DNA of 64,000 bases from Chamaecyparis obtusa (Eukaryota; Streptophyta; Pinopsida; Cupressales; Cupressaceae), in the NCBI GenBank assembly GCA_027943335.1, contig BSBK01006356.1, positions 412,001 to 476,000 of the forward strand. Direction: 5' to 3'. The translations under genes and the position numbers were made by a program. The notes beneath the pieces are model-generated. The model saw nothing but the letters and a program-made list of their open reading frames with translations, had not been told where the DNA came from and did no database searches. Position 1 is the first letter of the stretch, and each line of letters begins with the position of its first letter. Positions 35,494 through 46,997 of this stretch are shown here, one piece after another.

Positions 35494-36832
35494 GTGCCCG
35501 ATAAACCTATTGGTACATATTATGCCAACATGATCCATCGGTATAACTTATGTCATTGGCAAAAGGAGTTTTGGGATAGTCCAATACTTGATGAGGGTAT
35601 CAAAATTACTAATGCGGATGATATTAACATTGCGTGCATATCTAAGGTATTAGAGTGTGATATATTGATGAATGTCTTCTTAGTATAGCGAGTGTGACCA
35701 GTGGGTGACCCCACAATAGTGGGTTACACTTTTTTAGACATGCTAATTTTTGCTAAAATAACACATTATTAATAAAACATGATGATTTAAGTCTTGAGAT
35801 GCTCCATTTGAAGGAATTAATTACAAATGGTTAGCTCAAAGCCTCTTAGATAAAAAAAAAAATATTGATATAACATCTATACTCCTCATTCATACCTACA
35901 ATGGAGTCTCTTTTGCACCTATTAAAATGCTGACAAAAAATCACTTCAACTTTATCTTTTGGAAGATCAAATGAATCTATTTGACAAACCTATCTATGTA
36001 GTAAGGTACTACTGAGAAAAATCTTTCCAATGATTATAATGTTAATTTCTATTAAGTTTATTATGACTTTGTATTTTTAGTTTTAATAAACATAGATATT
36101 TCACCATATGTCTACCTTTATGTTTGACGCTTGTGGAAAATAGTAAATGAGAGAAAAAAATTTCTAAAAAATATCTATGCCCTAGATATTGAAGTTATCT
36201 TACTATCAAAAAAAATAAAAATGAAATTGGACAAATACACAAGTTATAAGCTATGTAGTCAAAGTATGTCAAAATTATCGTTTAGTCAACTTCAAACGTT
36301 AATAAAATATGCAATAATCATGATATTGTCGTCAAACCAATTGCATGCCCTCTGTATGGATGTTAAGAAACTAAATTTGAAAAAATCAAATTGATATCTA
36401 TTTTTGAGAAAAAGTTATGCTTTATGAAAACAATGTAACATTTTGAAAATGATGTTTTCAGTAACATACCAGTTTTCGTGGGAGAAAGAAAAAACCATTC
36501 AAATCAATTCAAAAGTAAAAATAAAACATATATTTAGAATCTAGATAGAAAATCTTAAAAGACTCTAATTTACTTCATCTTCTGATTTTGAACAGTTTAA
36601 CGACAATATGCATCTGAATCTAAAAGTTTTTTTGAAAATGTAGAGTTCAGTGTCCATTCAAGCAAAAAAGTGTAACCCACTATTTAGGGTTCACCCCACA
36701 AGTATGATTGAGAAATGGTTGCACCAATCCCCGATGAATTTACCGGTGTTACATAATACTGATTTCATAAACAACAAACACAGTTTCGGGAGGAAAAGGA
36801 GAAAGCTATACCGATGGCCCCAACATTAGAAT
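35494..36832 (+). pseudogene. Unknown frame split by a DNA transposon
   Basis: 35494-35688 is open on the plus strand (MPDKPIGTYYANMIHRYNLC...). After the transposon at 35703-36696 an open stretch resumes at about 36708-36832 (MIEKWLHQSPMN...). Both parts have balanced composition unlike the surrounding AT-rich DNA, which suggests that a single reading frame was interrupted. Function unknown; possibly another element's gag-like or accessory gene. Confidence 0.3.
35703..36696 (-). mobile_element. Short non-autonomous relative of the TIR transposon
   Basis: 994 bp with inverted ends GGGTGACCCCACAATAGTGG (35703) and, on the minus strand from 36696, GGGTGAACCCTAAATAGTGG, both continuing TTACACTTTTTT. 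Read on the minus strand, its first 450 bp or so aligns to 23461-23900 of the large element (for example ATGCAATTGGTTT and CATTTTCA/GAAAAAAC blocks). The other half is not alignable and has no transposase, so it is a deletion or replacement derivative that would need the large element's transposase. TSD is unclear (CAGT/CACA). Confidence 0.7.
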
Positions 36833-37062
36833 TACATTAGAAATACTAATACTGATAGAAGTTTGTTGTCATATAAGTTCAAATTTTGAAATGCGATCAC
36901 TATTTAATGTTTCCAATAGATGGATTTTCAGGATCACATGAATGAGGATTAAGGGAAACACATGCAATATAGTTGTGCGACATAAAACATTTACAAAGAT
37001 CGAATTGAGTTCTTAAACAAAGAGAAATTACAAAGTAATTTTGCAAGAATTACAAAGTGAAA

Positions 37063-38330
37063 ATGGAGGCATCTAGGTCATCTAGCAAGAGGAAAACCAC
37101 CAAAAGCTCAGAACCTAACACAAAGAAAAAACAGAAGCCGATGAAGTTCCTTCTAGAAGGTTAAATCAAGACATGATTGACTAGATGCAAGCTCCTGGTC
37201 CTAGATTGAGGAGGTCAAAGCAACATGTGCCTGATAGGGACAAATTGGAAGACAAATTTCTCAGCCAAAACCGCTACTCACAAAATCCTTAGGGCAAAAT
37301 ATTTTTGGCCATCTGTTTTTAAAGATTGTCATATATATGTTAGAAAATGTGAAGAGTGTTAGAAGTTTTTAGGAAAGTTGAAATACAATGGTACACTACC
37401 CCTTAGACCTTTGCAAACATAAGAGACTTTCCAAATGTGGGGAATTGATTTCATAGGAGAGATAGAAAAAAAATAGTGGACATAAATGGATCCTTGTGGC
37501 CACAGATTATTTTACAGTTCCCAAGATTATTGATGTAGACAAGGCCTTTGGACATATGATGAAACTTAAGGTGGGAGAAACATATCCCATGTCCACTGGA
37601 AATATAGGATTTGACATTTCTAACTTGAATAGAGCCCAAATAGAAAGGATGGTGAGGGAAAGTGATCAGTATAAGGCCCTATATGAAGAAAGTTTTAGAG
37701 GAACAGGACAAATTGACCCATTGTTTCCAGCACCTGACAATACAAAATGGAAGAAGAAATGTGATGAAATTCATAAGGAGAAACAAAGGCTAACAAAGAA
37801 CATTAAAAATATAAGGAATACCACTGTTGTTTTCTTGGTGAACAAAAGGTTTCAAAAGTTAAAAGGTTATTTTAATGTTTTTTGGAAGTCATATAGGATG
37901 AATTTTGAAAACACCATATCTCATGATCATTTAAAGAATAGATTAGAAAGAATGTTGCATGAGAGTTTTGATTAGAGTAAGGTTGAAGTAGTAAAAGATA
38001 AAATTTTAATTCATGATCAATATGGAAAATAACTGAAGGAAAAATTTGAGGGCTTCAGAGAACCAATCAAATAGGGAATGCCACCTTTTCTAGACAACAA
38101 TAGCGAGATTACTGACAAAGACAAATGGGTTATGGAGTGCCAGAAGCTTCTTAATGTTTCCCTTGATGCTACTCAGTCTGATGGCCTAGAATTGAAGGAA
38201 ACTATAATACACTTGGAGAAGCTCATGGCTTTGGAGATCACCGTTTGAGATGTCATTCTGGATGTAGACACTCATGCTTCACAAGATTACTTGCAACATG
38301 TTGAAGAATGTGGAAGAGTGTTGGGGGATT
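37063..38330 (+). pseudogene. Unknown frame with embedded integrase fragment
   Basis: A basic N-terminus from ATG 37063 (MEASRSSSKRKTTKSS...) shifts frame near 37144 and reaches DRDKLEDK at about 37252. At 37254-37515 a Ty3/gypsy integrase piece takes over. At 37516 an unrelated frame resumes (PKIIDVDKAFG...) and stays open to 37975, then continues with stops to about 38330. The outer protein is helical and charged, and I do not recognise it. The joins have no LTR or TSD, which suggests copying of a retroelement fragment into the frame, or RT template switching. Confidence 0.5.
37254..37515 (+). pseudogene. Ty3/gypsy integrase fragment
   Basis: Encodes the H-x-C-C zinc-binding end and start of the catalytic core: THKILRAKYFWPSVFKDCH, then YVRKCEEC, PLRP, FQMWGIDFIGEI and HKWILVATDYFT. 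Three in-frame stops. It begins inside the usual FSAKT motif and stops abruptly before the expected KWVEA, so only about 87 codons are present. Confidence 0.85.
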
Positions 38331-39684
38331 AATATCCATGTTTCTTGTGTGTTTTATTGTCATCAACATCAAGTAGCTATAGGATTTAGTTAAGTCATTA
38401 GTTAGTATAAGCATTGGTGAAAAGGTATGCTTTTTCATGAATAATTAAATCCTCTTCTATAAATGAGGATCATTTTTCATAAGATAGGATGGACAATATA
38501 ATAATATGCTATGCAAGTTTCTTGGAAATGATTATGAAATGAGAGGACAATGTTCTATAAGCAGTCTTTAATATTAATACAAATCAATCGATTTCTTTAT
38601 GATTTTTTCAATTAAAGATTCAGTGTTATTTTATTTCAAATGAATCTATTTCTTCAATCATTTGATTAGTCCCTTGGATAAATATATTTCATTAGATTGA
38701 TTCATTGTTCTATCTTATTTTATTATAGTTTAAAAATAATTTTCAATTTGAATATCAATTTGAAGGATTGGTTATCAAACTTCATCTTGTCTTATTGGTC
38801 TTTTAGAGAAGAGTTAAATTCAATAAGACTAACAACAACATTACATTTGAATTATAATTCATATAGATGTCTTTGAGGTGATGGTCTTTTTTCTAATAAC
38901 AAGTTATTAAAACTATCTCCAAGGTTGTACGTAAGATCATTTGATTGCATTAATAGGAAGTCAATAAGGAATGAAATGCACTGGTCTGAATTGGATATAA
39001 CATAATTTAATCAAATATTTCAGAGCATTACCATTTCATATCTCTATTCCACAAACACACCTATCTTTCACTTAAAGAAAATAATCACAAGAAAATAATC
39101 TTTTACATGACATATTCACAAGAAAGATAATTGAAGTTTTCAACATTATAATTTGATCATTCATAAGAATCACTTGCTCTCTTAAGAAGATCACCCAAGT
39201 TTTCATATACTATTATATGCTATAAAAATACTTCAACCAACATATTTGAGTTACAGTATAGGTTTAACCACCTAGGTCCTGCAGAGCCTGAAGTGTAAGG
39301 GAGAAAGATCATAATTGATCACTCCCCTTTGTTGGGCAGATCAAATTAGCGATCCCATAATTGAGAAGGCAAGCTCATAGGATTTCCAATCTATTGATTT
39401 GGGAACCAACAGATTGGCAAATCTACTTGGGAGATGTCTATAAGACAATTTGAAAGCCATTCAAAACCTATGGTATTTGTTATTGAAGATTTGAGATTTA
39501 AGAATATTTTCATAACTATTAGTGATCTACACATATACTCTACTAGAAGAAAAAGAACTCGAAAAAGATAATAAATTTTTCCTCGGAGGTGAGGTGGAGA
39601 CTCTACAAAATTTGATATATGCAGTGTTTTATTAAGAAGACAAGTGAAAATCCTAAGCATTTGTCTGTAAAATATATGTGGGGA
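38331..39684. other. Unassigned, LTR-like AT-rich sequence
   Basis: No coding frame. A GTGTTGGGGGAT purine run at about 38318 followed by TATAAATGAGG at about 38459 looks like a polypurine tract and U3 promoter of an LTR. 39265-39680 resembles a retroelement 5' leader ahead of the gag at 39685. Neither end can be fixed. Confidence 0.35.
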
Positions 39685-40763
39685 AGGAGATCCACACATC
39701 AAGAAAGTAGAAAGTTAGAACTTACTCCTAAAAGGAGAACCAAAGCTGCATCAAATCGATATAACATTTACTAGGTTCAAGAAGCTCCCTAAAATGGAAA
39801 GAGAGATTAAAATTAAAGACGAGGAACAGATAGACAACCATGATTCAGAAGCTAATAGAAATCCTTTCTTTCATGAAACACATCACACTACACATCAGGA
39901 TGAAAATCAAGAAAGAAGAGGATTCTGATGAAGAAGATGAGGAAGAAGAATAGAGGTTGATGAGGAAGATGAGGAGCAAATAGACAACCATGTTTCAGAA
40001 GGTAATAAAAATCCTTTCTTTCATGAAACACATCACACTACATATCAGGATAAAAATAAAGAGGAAGAAGAGGATTCTGATGAAGAAGATGAGGAAGAAG
40101 AATATAGGTTGGATGCGGTTTTTCAAACGCTTTTCAGTTTATCTTCAAGAAAAGATGCCAAGGTTTTGAAAAGGGTTCCAAGTGATGTACTTGCAATATT
40201 TGGAATAAGAAAATCTGAGATTGAAGTTCCAAAGGGAGATAAAGGGAACAAGGAGGACAAAACAAATAAAGTACCAAAGTATAACCCTCCTCACAAGAAA
40301 AAAATGAATCCATATTCAACAATGGATATGATAACCCTCTATTCCAGTCAAATAGAAATACAAAAAATAATGACCGTTGGAGACAAAATGAAAGCAATAG
40401 AGATAATCAAAGACAACAAAATAGAAACCAACAAAGGCTTAATGGAAATAACTGAAACCAACAGCATATGAGAAACAATCATAGGGGATTTAATGCAAAT
40501 CATCACAATAACCGAGCTCCTATGGTAATAGAAAGATATAGGAAATTGGATTTTAGTGGTATAGTGGATATGCAAACCCTATATCAAATTATTTAAGGAT
40601 TGTTATTCCAAAGTTTTCAGGGAATGGACAAGAATCTACTGATTTACATTGTATAAATCTAAAAAATACCATCAAAGATTTGGAAGAAGAAAATGAATAT
40701 ATCTTCATGAAATTATTTTTTCAATCATTGATGGAAGATGCAATTGAATGGTGTAGACTTCAG
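39685..40763 (+). pseudogene. gag: Ty3/gypsy Gag (degenerate)
   Basis: Starts with a basic segment (MWGRRSTHQESRKLELTPKR). It then has an acidic region built from two 50-codon repeats (39818-39967 and 39968-40117), an Asn/Gln/Arg-rich low-complexity part (about 40320-40480), and a short capsid start: VIPKFSGNGQESTDL and FMKLFFQSLMEDAIEWCR near 40600-40763. Several stops and frameshifts. The capsid is cut at 40763 where a perfect hairpin begins. Confidence 0.7.
39818..40117 (+). repeat. Two-copy tandem repeat, 150-bp unit
   Basis: Units begin at 39818 and 39968 and share blocks such as AATCCTTTCTTTCATGAAAC. They encode an acidic 50-residue repeat in Gag. Copy 1 has lost two bases near 39912 and so is out of frame; copy 2 remains open. 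Confidence 0.85.
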
Positions 40764-40811
40764 ATTTGTGCTCCCATTGTATAGCTGTAGCTATACAATG
40801 GGAGTACAAAT
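40764..40811. repeat. Perfect-arm hairpin at gag breakpoint
   Basis: CTCCCATTGTATAGCT at 40771-40786 pairs exactly with 40789-40804 across a 2-bp loop. The arms extend outward to 40764-40811 with one mismatch. It lies exactly where the gag reading ends, so it may be a foldback insertion terminus or a rearrangement scar. Confidence 0.85.
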
Positions 40812-41029
40812 AGAAATACCAGCATGAGAATATGCTATAATAGATTCCTTGTAAATAAAAACTATTATTTTAAATAAAAAAATTATAATATAATATGAAG
40901 ACAAATGGCAAGGCCGAAATAATAGGGCCTGAAATAATAGGACCCGAAAAAATAGGTGTGCCACATGGATGAAGAATAAGTTAAAAAATTAAATAAAAAC
41001 TAAAAAAATCAAGGTGTTTTATGATTTTT

Positions 41030-42565
41030 TTTAGAATTTGAAGAGGCAAAGGAATTAGAAAAGACATCTTTTGGACAATATGAAGAGACCCTCTCATATT
41101 ATAAAACAGTGTCTCCTCATTTCATTTGTAAGAAGCTCTTTTCAAGAGCAAGCCACCGACCAAATATAAAGGTGATAATTTTATTTTCTATTTAATAATT
41201 TATTTTTTTATATAGTTATAGTTATAGTTTTAAATTTAAATTTAATTTTAGTTTTAGCTTTACATTTAGAATTAGAATTAGATTTAGAGTTAGTTATAGT
41301 TATGGTTAGATTTATATTTATATTTCTCTTAGATTTAGATTTAGATTATTATTTCATTTAATATTTAGTTTTAATATTTAGATTTAAATTTAAATATGAA
41401 GGGCAATGTCGCCATCAGTTTTTTTTATATTTTTTTTAATGTTTAATATTTTATTTGGAATTTGAAAAGATAAAATAATTGCAAAAGACATATTGGAGAA
41501 TATGAAGAGATGCTCTCAGATTATAAGAGTGTCTCCTCATTTCATTTTTTATTTTATTTCATTTGTTGTTTTGCATAGTTTGAAGAATTTGAGAGTTTTA
41601 GAGGAGCCAAGACTAGATTCAATTTTGGAGCAAGTTCTTTCCAAGTGAGATTTTCATTTTGTATTATACTTTTCCATAGATTTAGTTACATTTAAAATAT
41701 TTAAATTTCAATTTGCATGTTTCACTTTGATTTGTATGTTTGATTTCATTTAAAATAAATTGATTTGCATTTAAAATATAGCTTGATTTACATTTGCATG
41801 TTTGATTTGCATTCAAAATCAAACATGCAACTTAAATCAATAGCATGTTTGATTTGCATATTTCATTTTGATATGCATGTTTCATTTAGATTTGTATTTT
41901 AAATAGTTTGCATTTTACATTTAGATTTATATTATAAATAGTTTGCATTTTAGATTCATATTTGCATTTTAGATTTAGATTTAAATTTAAATATGGAGGG
42001 AAATGTAGCCATATTGTTTTAGATTTAAATTATTTAGATTATTCATTTGCAATGGTTTAAAATGGTTTAATTTGGAATTTGAAAAGACAAAGGAATTGCA
42101 AAAGACATATTGGAGAATATGAAGAGACGCTCTCAGATTATAAAAGAGTGTCTCCTCATTTCATTTCTTATTTTGTTTCATTTGTTGTTTTGTAGAGTTT
42201 GAAGAATTGGAGAGTTTTGGAGGAGGCAAGACTAGATTCAATTTTGGAGCAGGTTCTTTCCAAATGAAATTTTCATTTTATATTTTACTTTTTCATAGAT
42301 TTAGTTGCATTTAGAATATTTAGATTTCAATTTGCATTTAAATTTCTTAATTGTTTAAATATTTGAATTATTGCTAACATTTAACATTAGTAATATATTT
42401 TATTTTTATGTTTTGAAATTAAAAATATATTCTGAATATTTATATTTATATTTTATTTCTTAAATGTTACATTTTAAAAAATATATTTTCTTTTATATTT
42501 ATATTTTTTACACCATTGTCATAAATAATTTTTATCAATATTGTGGATGGCAATGCCGCCATATT
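41030..42565 (+). repeat. Three diverged direct repeats with TATA motif
   Basis: The block AATTTGAAAAGA...GAGACGCTCTCAGATTATAA...GTGTCTCCTCATTTC occurs near 41035, 41456 and 42071. Each copy is followed by AT-rich GATTTAGATTTAG runs and a closing GG(C/A)AATGTCGCCAT motif (41397-41420, 41993-42015, 42543-42566). Copies 2 and 3 are 615 bp apart. The ATTATAAAAGAGTG words look like core promoters, suggesting duplicated U3/R sequence of an LTR. No coding. Confidence 0.6.
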
Positions 42566-42852
42566 AAGGAAATTTGTATTCTATTAATCTTAATAGTTTT
42601 TTTTAAAATTAAATTAAGCATACATTAGATTTCTTAATTATTTAAATATTTGAATTATTGCTAACATTTAACATTAAGAATAATATAAATTATATCATGT
42701 TTCCAAACCTAACTTTTTGTTAATTTAAATATTAAAAAATCTATAAAATAATATATTATTCCACTATAAGTAACATGTAAAGTTTAAAATGGCAATGCAA
42801 AATGGTTATTCTGATTAATTCTATATACTAATGTTTGTTTAAAACTTTGCAG

Positions 42853-43233
42853 GATACCATTCCACCTATGGTTGCCTCTGATAAAGAGTCAAACATCATG
42901 GTTACAAGCCCCTCTTCTTCGGTGGCCTCAAATGATGTCTTTGAGACTGAATTTGACAAGTGAACACGAATCATTGTAGACTCGTGCGCAACTATAATCA
43001 AAGATGTGGAGCACACAACATTATCAGTTGACTATGTTGACGAACTGGATATAATGCAAATGGCAGATGTTGCGAAAGTTCTGCGCAAGACATCAACAAA
43101 AGTTGATGCATTTCCATCAATGATGAAAGAAGTCTATCACAATCATTGTACAAATAAGGGCCGCAATACAACCTTTATCGTTGAAGAATATGTGATGTAC
43201 TTGCATCATTATGGAGAAATGTTATTGATTTAG
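42853..43233 (+). pseudogene. Exon-like frame of unknown function
   Basis: A plausible 3' splice acceptor (TTTGCAG ending at 42852) is followed by 127 codons in one frame, interrupted only by a TGA at 42961-42963, to a TAG at 43231-43233. GC content is above that of the flanks. The product is neutral to acidic (DTIPPMVASDKESN..., DELDIMQMADVAKVLRK..., EEYVMYLHHYGEMLLI). No family recognised. It could be a terminal exon of a lost host gene or a captured fragment. Confidence 0.4.
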
Positions 43234-43489
43234 ATCATTCTAATCTTGGCTTTCAACCTTCTTAATTATCTGAATAGTTGTATTGGGACTTCTATTTCCT
43301 TTTTTATCTATATAAGTTTCATGAATAAGATAATAAATAAATAGTTTTGGCTATTCCCATCATGATTACCCCTATACTTGCAACATTTTGCAACATGTTT
43401 TGTTGAACTCTGTATTTCTAATATTTATTCATTTAATGGATGGGCCAAATAAATGTGAGGAATTAATTATATAGGATATCTTATTCATT
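43234..43489. other. Spacer after exon-like frame
   Basis: AT-rich, no feature seen. If 42853-43233 were a last exon, this would be 3' UTR; AATAAG/AATAAA words occur near 43325-43340. Confidence 0.3.
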
Positions 43490-44380
43490 CCTACTTCTAA
43501 CCTAATCCTAATCAATGTTAAACAACTATACCAAAACCTTTAACTATATAAAATAAACTATTAAAAGTAAATATTAAATGAAAAATATTTAAATAAAACT
43601 ATATCTTAACCCGTAGCACAACGTTAAATTAATAACAATAATTATCGTAACCTTAACCCTAACTCTAATATATTATCATTATCATTATAGTTATAGTAAT
43701 ATGCTAACCATTCAAGTTAGTTGTTACCATGTCCCTACCATTGACCCTTCCTTAAATGGTAATGTTATATGTGATAATAATGATAATTATCATGTTAACC
43801 TATAAACAACATCAAAAAATGTATTCCCAATTATGATACTTTGATCTTAACTCTAAAACCTATATCCTATTGCTAACTACGTCCATAATCTTACTCTCGT
43901 AAAAACCCTAATACTAATCGTATATCTAACACTACATATGATTTAACCCTAACTATAAACTGTACATCCTAACACTGTACACAACCTTAAATTGATCCTA
44001 ACCCTAACCCTACATGTACAATAGCCTAAATGTAACTGTGACTATTAGTAATCTTGACCATATTACTAATTGTAATGCTAACCCTAACCCCTTACCCTAA
44101 TCTTTACCTTTAATGTGAGAGGTGCAAGTCCAAAATTAATAGTACTCCTAACGTTAAAATTAAAACCTAATTATAATCATAACCCTCTCGATAAACATAA
44201 GTAAAATGGTAAACATGACACTTATAGTAACCCTTAATATGATACTAATCCTAACTGTAAACATAGAATCTTATCCCTAATCGTAACCCTAATCCTAACT
44301 CTAATATGTTATCGTTAACACTATAATTACTTATATATAGTAACCGTTCAAGTTAGTTGTTACCATGTCCCTACCATTTA
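43490..44380. repeat. Third CCCTAA-like tract with a 636-bp period
   Basis: Degenerate CCCTAA/CCCTAAC words of the same polarity as the tracts at 21380 and 30446. Within it a block including GTTAGTTGTTACCATGTCCC at about 43704-43741 recurs at 44342-44378, together with upstream CTAACTCTAATAT. The tract therefore has a long-period organisation besides the short words. Confidence 0.65.
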
Positions 44381-44418
44381 TAATATGTTAAATGCTAACG
44401 TTAAATAAGATACTAATT

Positions 44419-44449
44419 GAATAGTGTTAAAATGAATTCAACACTATTC
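44419..44449. repeat. Small inverted repeat
   Basis: GAATAGTGTT (44419-44428) pairs with AACACTATTC (44440-44449) around an 11-bp loop, at the edge between the CCCTAA-like tract and the LTR-like block. Confidence 0.75.
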
Positions 44450-45706
44450 AGATGTAAAGGGAAAAGGGGGGAAATATGAGATCTATCCCCTAACCCAAAT
44501 TCCCAATGAAGAGATCCAATTTGATCAACCAAGAGGTTAATACACAATCGAATCAATTTATGGAGAATATGGAAGAGAGTAAATCTAATATTTCCCTATG
44601 AATGAAATTTATGCTTGGAATATGAAATAATTGAAATACAAATACTAACCTCAAATTAGGGTAGATCTGGAAAATGTTAAATTCTGATGTCTATGTGTAC
44701 TTTCGAGCAATTCTGAAACCTGTTCTGGACTAGAAATGCCGAGACAAAGAAAACCCATAAATCTTTCTCCAAGATGAGCTCAGGTCAGGTTTGACCCTCA
44801 TAAAAGGTCAAATACTATATTCTTTATTTGAAGCCTGATTCAAATTTTGTTCGCAGATCTCAGAAGTTTTCCGAAAAAGGTATCCAAATTCGCTCTCAGA
44901 TTCGATATTCTGCACCTGTACCTGCAAGAAAAAAAAAAAGTTTTTGTTGTTTCTTTGAGGGGTTTGCCTTGGTCAAACCCTGGCTTGGAATCAACCTTAA
45001 TATTGAAATTGAAATAGGAATGCTAGCAAGTAGTAGAAAAGGATCTAACAATGAAGCTATGCAATTCAATAGATATGCAATTGTATTTTGAATGTAAACA
45101 AGTATATTGATATGAAAGCTTAAACAAAACAATAAATGTAAATCAAACCTCCATGATTGTATGCTTAGAATCCACCTTGATAAGAGAATGAAATGGATCT
45201 TGAAGATGAACAAAGAACCTTGAAGGAAGATCACACCATCATGATGGCTAGATCTAGGGTTTTGAATGATGAATCTTGAATGCTTGAACCAAATCCCTTC
45301 AATGGCTTAAATGCTTGAATCATTGATCTTCAATGGAGAACTTAGATGGAGAAGACGACTTGAATGCTTGAATGGATGCTTGCTTGATCACCTTGAGAGC
45401 TTGAGAGAAATTGCTTGAGGATGAGATGTGAAAATGAGAGAGGAAGGCCTCCTTTTATAGTGAACTAGGGCACAATCCTCTAGAGGGGCCACCTTGGAGA
45501 ATTAAATCTCAATTAGGTCCTAACCTTTAGAAAATATACTTAGATTAAATGCAATTAAAGGATTTACCATCCCAAAACCCGAAATGATTAACTCAAAGGC
45601 GGGAAAATAATTATCCTGAAAGCACGAATCCTGGAAATTCAAGATTCTGGAAATTTGAATGAGGGGGGCAAAATCGAGGTTGGACCTGACCTAGTCAGGA
45701 TTCTTT
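44450..45706 (-). repeat. Gypsy LTR/leader-like block
   Basis: On the minus strand TATAAAAGGAGGCC (around 45447-45460) is followed by a pyrimidine-rich leader with repeated CAAGCATTCAAG words (45243-45420), the usual look of gypsy R-U5. Its start may be TGTAATAAAGAATCC at 45712, where the copy B second frame is cut. No second LTR is seen, so solo LTR or truncated element are both possible. The open frames here are shadows. Confidence 0.5.
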
Positions 45707-46562
45707 ATTACAAGAGTAGCACTCTCATTCACTTTATCGATAGGATGTCTCAAACATACTTTGTTTATCCTGTCCATTGAATTCCTGTTATCATTCCAAT
45801 CAACTCCTATATTGTATGAGAATCTTCTTAACAGATGGAAAAACATGTAGGTGATCAGGGATGAGAATCTAAACTGTGAATTCTTAGTCTTTCTGATCTT
45901 CTCAAGATTTTCAGTCAACTGTATCCTTAAAATCTCACACATATCTACTTCCACTTTGTCTACACACATAAGATATGTTGTATGTATCATGTCAGCTGCC
46001 ATGTCATCTTCCCTTGAACTCACATAGAATTTTGAAGTCAATATTTGGCATACATATCTTACATCATCTTGCTCAATTTTACTTATAACAATTCCTCTTC
46101 CATTAGATGAAGACTTGGTGTTGTCTAATACTATTTTCTTAACAATATTTTCATTCAAAGGAATTACTCATGACTTAGATAGTCTTGTTGCCTCATGAAT
46201 GAGATCTGCAGTGATGTCTATGACTCTACCATCCAACCAAAACTTTCCATTGTGAATTCTCCTCAAGAATATCTTGGTACATTCATCATTTTGAAACTCA
46301 TAATGAAGTGTATACTTGATAATATCTATTTGACTTAAATGCTCAAACCCTTCTTTGTAGGACATGTCTTGTTTGTAAATCTTACTGTACTCTATGGTTA
46401 GACTACCATCTCCTACAATCTCAAACTTACATTTCAGATAACCTTTCACATCTTCCAAATGCAAAACTCTGTCTGGAATGGTTGACAAAGCCAAACTAGG
46501 GTCTTCCTTTAAGTCTTAGGTCTAGTGGAATCTCTGATGTTGTGAACTAGTGATGCATCCAT
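45706..46562 (-). pseudogene. Second ORF of pol-less LTR family (copy B, truncated)
   Basis: From ATG 46562 (MDASLVHNIRD) with a frameshift near 46515. It then reads through HNGKFWLDGRVIDITAD, a stop at about 46167, and TYLMCVDKVEVDMCEILR to the break at about 45706. About 285 codons remain of roughly 985 in copy C. It keeps a Glu where copy C has a stop (DKVEVD), so the copies broke independently. Unknown function. Confidence 0.75.
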
Positions 46563-46997
46563 GATTCTATTAAAATTTCATTGCTTTGATAGTGAATACT
46601 TAGTAAAATACCTCAGAATCACGATTTAGGGCTTTGCATAGATCTGGCGAGAAATCTGTCTCCAAATCCTACAACTTGCTCTCAATATCCACTAGCTAGC
46701 TCTCTATATCTCTTGTAAACACTTGAATAATCAACTAATATCAATCATCTGCTTTTATCCTTCAAATCTTTCAATATACTGAAATCGCATTAAATTTTTT
46801 AAGTGCTTCATACCAAAAAGTTGTTCCCAGTTACCTGCACAACTTCATTATTTTCATGTACTCGCATACATGTTCATAAATTCATGCACTCTTAACCATA
46901 GCTTCATTATATCATATACTAGCTCATATTAACTTTGCAAGACTTAATTCAATTTACTCTAAACCTTACTCTAATACATAATTCATGAAATAAATGC

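Noticed and set aside
44828..45234. Open frames on both strands in the LTR-like block
   Set aside because: Low-complexity leader sequence, no domain, mutually overlapping.
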